The notes under the pieces were generated by a model. The model saw only the letters and a list, made by a program, of their open reading frames with translations. It had not been told where the DNA came from and searched no databases. The position numbers were made by a program, and so were the translations under genes. A stretch of 64,000 bases of DNA, taken from contig NC_086254.1 in NCBI RefSeq assembly GCF_021018805.1, positions 23,931,300 through 23,995,299 on the forward strand, given 5' to 3'. Of this stretch, positions 60,375-64,000 are shown piece by piece. Position 1 is the stretch's first letter; each line of letters opens with the position of its first letter. The stretch is from Prinia subflava (taxonomy: Eukaryota; Chordata; Aves; Passeriformes; Cisticolidae).

Positions 60375-60600
60375 TTTAGGTGGGATCTTGGGCAGGAATT
60401 GTTCCCTGGGAGGGTGGGCAGGCCCTGGCACAGATTCCCAAAGCAGCTGTGGCTGCCCCTGGATCCCTGGCAGTGTCCCAGGCCAGGCTGGATGGGCTTG
60501 GAGCAGCCTGGGGACATCGGGAGGTGTCCCTGCCATGGCAGGGGTGGCACTGGGTGGGCTTTAAGGTCCCCCCCAACACAAACCACTCCAGTGTATGGGT
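60375..60600 (+). mobile_element. CR1 LINE 3' fragment
   Basis: Blocks GGCAGGAATTGTTCCCTGGG, AGGCCCTGGCACAG, GCTGTGGCTGCCCCTGGATC, GGTGTCCCTGCCATGGCAGG and CTTTAAGGTCCC appear in the order found in avian CR1 3' ends. It is a 5'-truncated copy, in plus orientation. Confidence 0.88.
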
Positions 60601-61760
60601 CTGCCCTGAGCAGGATGCCCAGACCTGTCCAGGAGCTGCACCCAGGGCTGCCCAGAGCCCTTCCCAGGCTGACCCAGGAGGGATGGACAGACAGAGGGAC
60701 CAGCACCTCTCTGATGCTGGCCGGGACAGAGGCAAAGGCCCTGCCTGCCCTCAGCTCCCTGCGACTCCACCAGAGACTTCCCCTTCCATCCAGCAGAGCT
60801 CCTCTCTTATAGGGAGGTTTCCCTCCACTGTAATTAGATTCCACGGATTTAATCCCCTGGGAATGCAGCAATTACCATATACCTGACAAGTGCTAAATGC
60901 TGCATTCCGGGGGGATTATCACCTCCGGCTGAACACAGAGAAAAGGGGAGGGCAGGAGAAATCTCCCCTTCCTCACGGGCTGGGGAGCGGGATGGAAAAG
61001 CCTGATTTAGTGCAGCTGCTGGAGAGCGGGACACCGGGGGAAGGCATTCCTGAGAGGGACCAGACAAAATGTTTATCTCTCATAAAAAGAGCGCGGGTAA
61101 TGCTGCACATCTGGGTCACCCCGCTCAGTTCCTGTGGTGCTCGCTCCAGCTGGTCTGTGTTTACAGAGGGATTTTTATTAATGCTGCTGCTACACGGAGC
61201 AAATACACTGCAGAATAAGGGAGATTAAGACAATTGGTTTAATAGACTTCAGAAATAAGTGACATTAAATCGAAATCGTATGCACCGGGAAGAGGCAAAG
61301 GAGAGGCGTTTGTGTGGAGTTTATGCACCTTGTGATGCACAATTTGTTACAGCTTGTTTAAAAAGCACAGGGTTGTTAGAAAGCTCTCTCTATTCTTCTG
61401 CATTATCTCAGTTATTTACAAGATGCAGTGATGCTGTGAGGGCATCCTGCAGCGCTGATAAACTCCAGATAAAAGGCAGAATTTCCCAGCAGGATAATGG
61501 CAGTGTTTGCTCGTGCATCCACTCCCTTGCTATGAAGCGTTTTGCAGGTTTAGCAAATTGGAATTAAGGCAGATTTCTCCGTGGTCCAACCATATACATT
61601 TGATTGGAATTGAAGGTTATCCAAGCAAAACCATTTAATTTTGCAGCGAGCACCCTGGTACGGCAAAAATTGGTGGGATCACTTGTGTTCCATGGCAATG
61701 ACAACATTTTGTCCCCAAGAGCCACAAGCTGGCTCCGTGCACTTGGAGGGAGGAACAAAG

Positions 61761-62035
61761 TGGAATGGTTTGGGTAAAAAGGGACCTTAAAGCTCACCCA
61801 GTGCCACCCCTGCCATGGGCAGGGACCCCTCCCACTGTCCCAGGAGATGTCCCAGGGTGTTCCAGCCTGGCCTGAGCACTGCCAGGGATCCACAGCTCCT
61901 CTGGGCACCCTGTGCCAGAGAAGAATATTTTCCTGATATCCAATCTAAACCTTCTGCCTGTCTGTTTGGATCCATTCCTCCTTGTCCTGTCATTTCATGC
62001 TCTTAAAAAAAAAGTCTCTTTCCATCTTATTACCC
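61761..62035 (-). mobile_element. CR1 LINE 3' fragment, opposite orientation
   Basis: This is the reverse complement of the CR1 3' end: GGGACCTTAAAGCTCACCCA, GCCACCCCTGCCATGGGCAG, GGATCCACAGCTCC, then ATATCCAATCTAAACC and TCCTTGTCCTGTCA. It extends further 5' in the element than the copy at 60.4 kb. Confidence 0.88.
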
Positions 62036-62039
62036 AGCA

Positions 62040-64000
62040 GTGTCATCAATTCATGTCTGTGGCATCCTCTATAATATTTGTATGTTATGGGGGAGAGAAC
62101 CCAGCCCTCTATATACAGCTGCTTGGATTCCAAGGGCATGTATGGGTGCCAAAATGGTATTTTTAAGATTTCAGGATATTGGGCCAAGCTTTTTGCTGGT
62201 TTTTCCTGAAATCCAAGGTCACAACTACATCCATTTATGGCAGGCTGGATCCATACAGGGTTGGTCATGTGACACCATCTGCATTCTTCATCACATCCCA
62301 GCCCATTGTATGACAGAAATAAAGCAGGAGCAGGGTGTGGTGTTTCTGCATTTCCTAACTCATTAGCAACTCCTTTAAGATGACTCCTGTCTCTCGGTAA
62401 ACCAGTTTCAACAAACAGAAAGAAAATAATTATTAATTGGCTAACAGCAATAATGGGCCGCTCAGATTTTGTTGAAAATCTCACTCCCAGCACAAATCCC
62501 TGGACAGCAGCAGCAGCTCCTCTGAAAATGGCATTCAGAGGGGTTAATACGATTGCTGCCCGTGTTCCAGGGACATGTCCCTGTTCCAGCTGCTCTGGAC
62601 ACAGCCTGCTCCTCCTCCCTCTGTGCCCCCAGCTCGCTGTGCTGGCACTGACCCCAGCACGGGGCTGCTGAGGGCAGTGTTGAAGAAGAATTTGGATGCT
62701 CCAAGGGACCACGGGCTGGGTGCTGATGTTCCTGCTGGCAGAGCCATCCCCACCCGGGTTAGGCACCGGGAATCACCACCCAGGCACCCTCAGCTCCTCC
62801 TGCTCTCCTCGGTCCATCCCCACCCTCACTTGTGACAAACTCAGCCTGGCCTTGGCCAAGCCGTGCTCCTTTATCCCTGCAGCAACCAATTCCAGGGTAG
62901 GCCACGCTGGGGAAGAGCTTTGCTGTAATTTGGGGTTTATTTGGGTTACCTGGAGCAGAAGCTGGCAGGGCTGTGGCTCCCTGCTGATGCCATCAGTGCC
63001 AGCAGGGCGCTCAGCCCCATCTGTGCTCTGAAACCCCAGCTCTCCCTCTCCCCACATCCACAACTTGTGCCTGCTGAAATCAGTCTGAGCCCTCTCAGGG
63101 ACTTCACCAAAATGAGGATTCACTTAGGGGCTAAGGAGAGAAATTTAAAATAAAAAGGATAGGAAGAGCCTATTGACAATTTAATCCTCTCAGTGGCTCC
63201 GGGCTGACATTAAAACTGTTGCAACCAAACCCAAGTGGTTAATGACACTTAAAAACCTGTTCCTGTCTCTGCAAGCTGTCACAGGGCTTTGTCTTCCAAC
63301 GGGGGAAGAAACTCAATGCCGGGGCAGTGAATGAGACACATGCATGTGATCAGGGTGATCGGAGCATGCAAAACACATCGGAACAAAACACACACTGAGG
63401 TCAAAGCGGCAGGAAAATGAAAGCGTTTTGTGTTCCTCATTTGCCTGACTCACTGAATCCCCGGCCAGGGACGTGCCTGAGCCAGACTTGGCTGCTCTGC
63501 TTTACAAACTCCGAGGTTGCATGTTCCACTCGGCACCTGTTCTGCAGTAATTCGGAATTAATGTCCCAGCCAAAGCCTCAAAGACATGAACAAGAATGCG
63601 AGCTGAAAACTAGTTTCTTCTAATTGTCATGAAAACAAATGTCAAAAGAACATGTGTTTTTACTTAGCTGACTCTGCTTACTAAGTTTGAAGCTGTTTTG
63701 TGTTAGTTTCTACCATTTAAATGAAATGTTTTGTCTCTGACATACTTGATGTGGCTTTAAGAAGCTGTGCTTCCCCCCCATCCCCCTTATGAATCTTAAT
63801 GTTTGCCTGGATTTGTTTGTAACATCAGACAAAAGACTGGCAGGCTGTGCCAGAGTGACATAGATTTTATGTTGAAACAAAGCAAAGCCAAAAAAAGAGA
63901 AAAAAAAATCAATTAGGGGTCATTAAAACCCAAAGTTTTCAATGAAAGAAATACTGTAATGGAATAGTAATACTTTGGGGGTTAGGAGTTCTTTTAATTC
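62040..64000. other. Intergenic, no gene seen
   Basis: No supported gene. Short frames near 62.5-63.1 kb occur on both strands over the same GC-rich stretch and have no recognisable domain. Confidence 0.45.

Overview
The window is vertebrate nuclear DNA, most likely from a bird and probably a songbird. It has one intron-bearing vertebrate gene with short introns, 3' ends of CR1 LINEs (the dominant avian retroposon), a GC-rich CpG-island promoter and many GC-rich minisatellites. No prokaryotic features, tRNAs, rRNAs or CRISPR arrays were found.

The only protein-coding gene I can support is ZNF217, on the minus strand. Four coding exons with consensus splice sites (26122-24724, 22371-22246, 21423-19849, 16614-16505) join in matching phases into a 1069-residue protein. 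It has eight C2H2 zinc fingers, a canonical CtBP-binding PLDLS motif and a second CtBP-type RRT motif. A non-coding first exon is predicted in the CpG island near 40.26-40.34 kb. It would splice over a 13.7 kb intron to an acceptor at 26534, with upstream ORFs in the 5'UTR. The 3'UTR probably holds one more intron (16490-15346) and ends near 12.95 kb.

Layout: 1-4.66 kb is AT-rich, 3'UTR-like sequence on the plus strand. By known gene order it could be the tail of TSHZ2, convergent with ZNF217. From 4.7 to 12.9 kb is intergenic DNA with several minisatellites and an LTR-like fragment. From 12.95 to 40.34 kb is the ZNF217 transcription unit. From 40.34 to 40.5 kb is a promoter with clustered Sp/KLF-type boxes and a CCAAT box. 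From 40.5 to 64 kb is gene-poor upstream DNA with CR1 pieces, a second CpG-rich block around a minisatellite (44.05-44.97 kb), a 1 kb GATGGGCATTCC minisatellite (47.5-48.5 kb), a telomere-related hexamer array (49.1 kb), a perfect 310-base CCCTT array (50.94 kb) and further minisatellites at 57-58 kb.

The long open frames outside ZNF217 lie over tandem repeats and look like composition artefacts. I found no evidence of a new multi-gene system. The more interesting items are regulatory (start-stop uORF, promoter box cluster, second CpG-rich block) and repeat-based.
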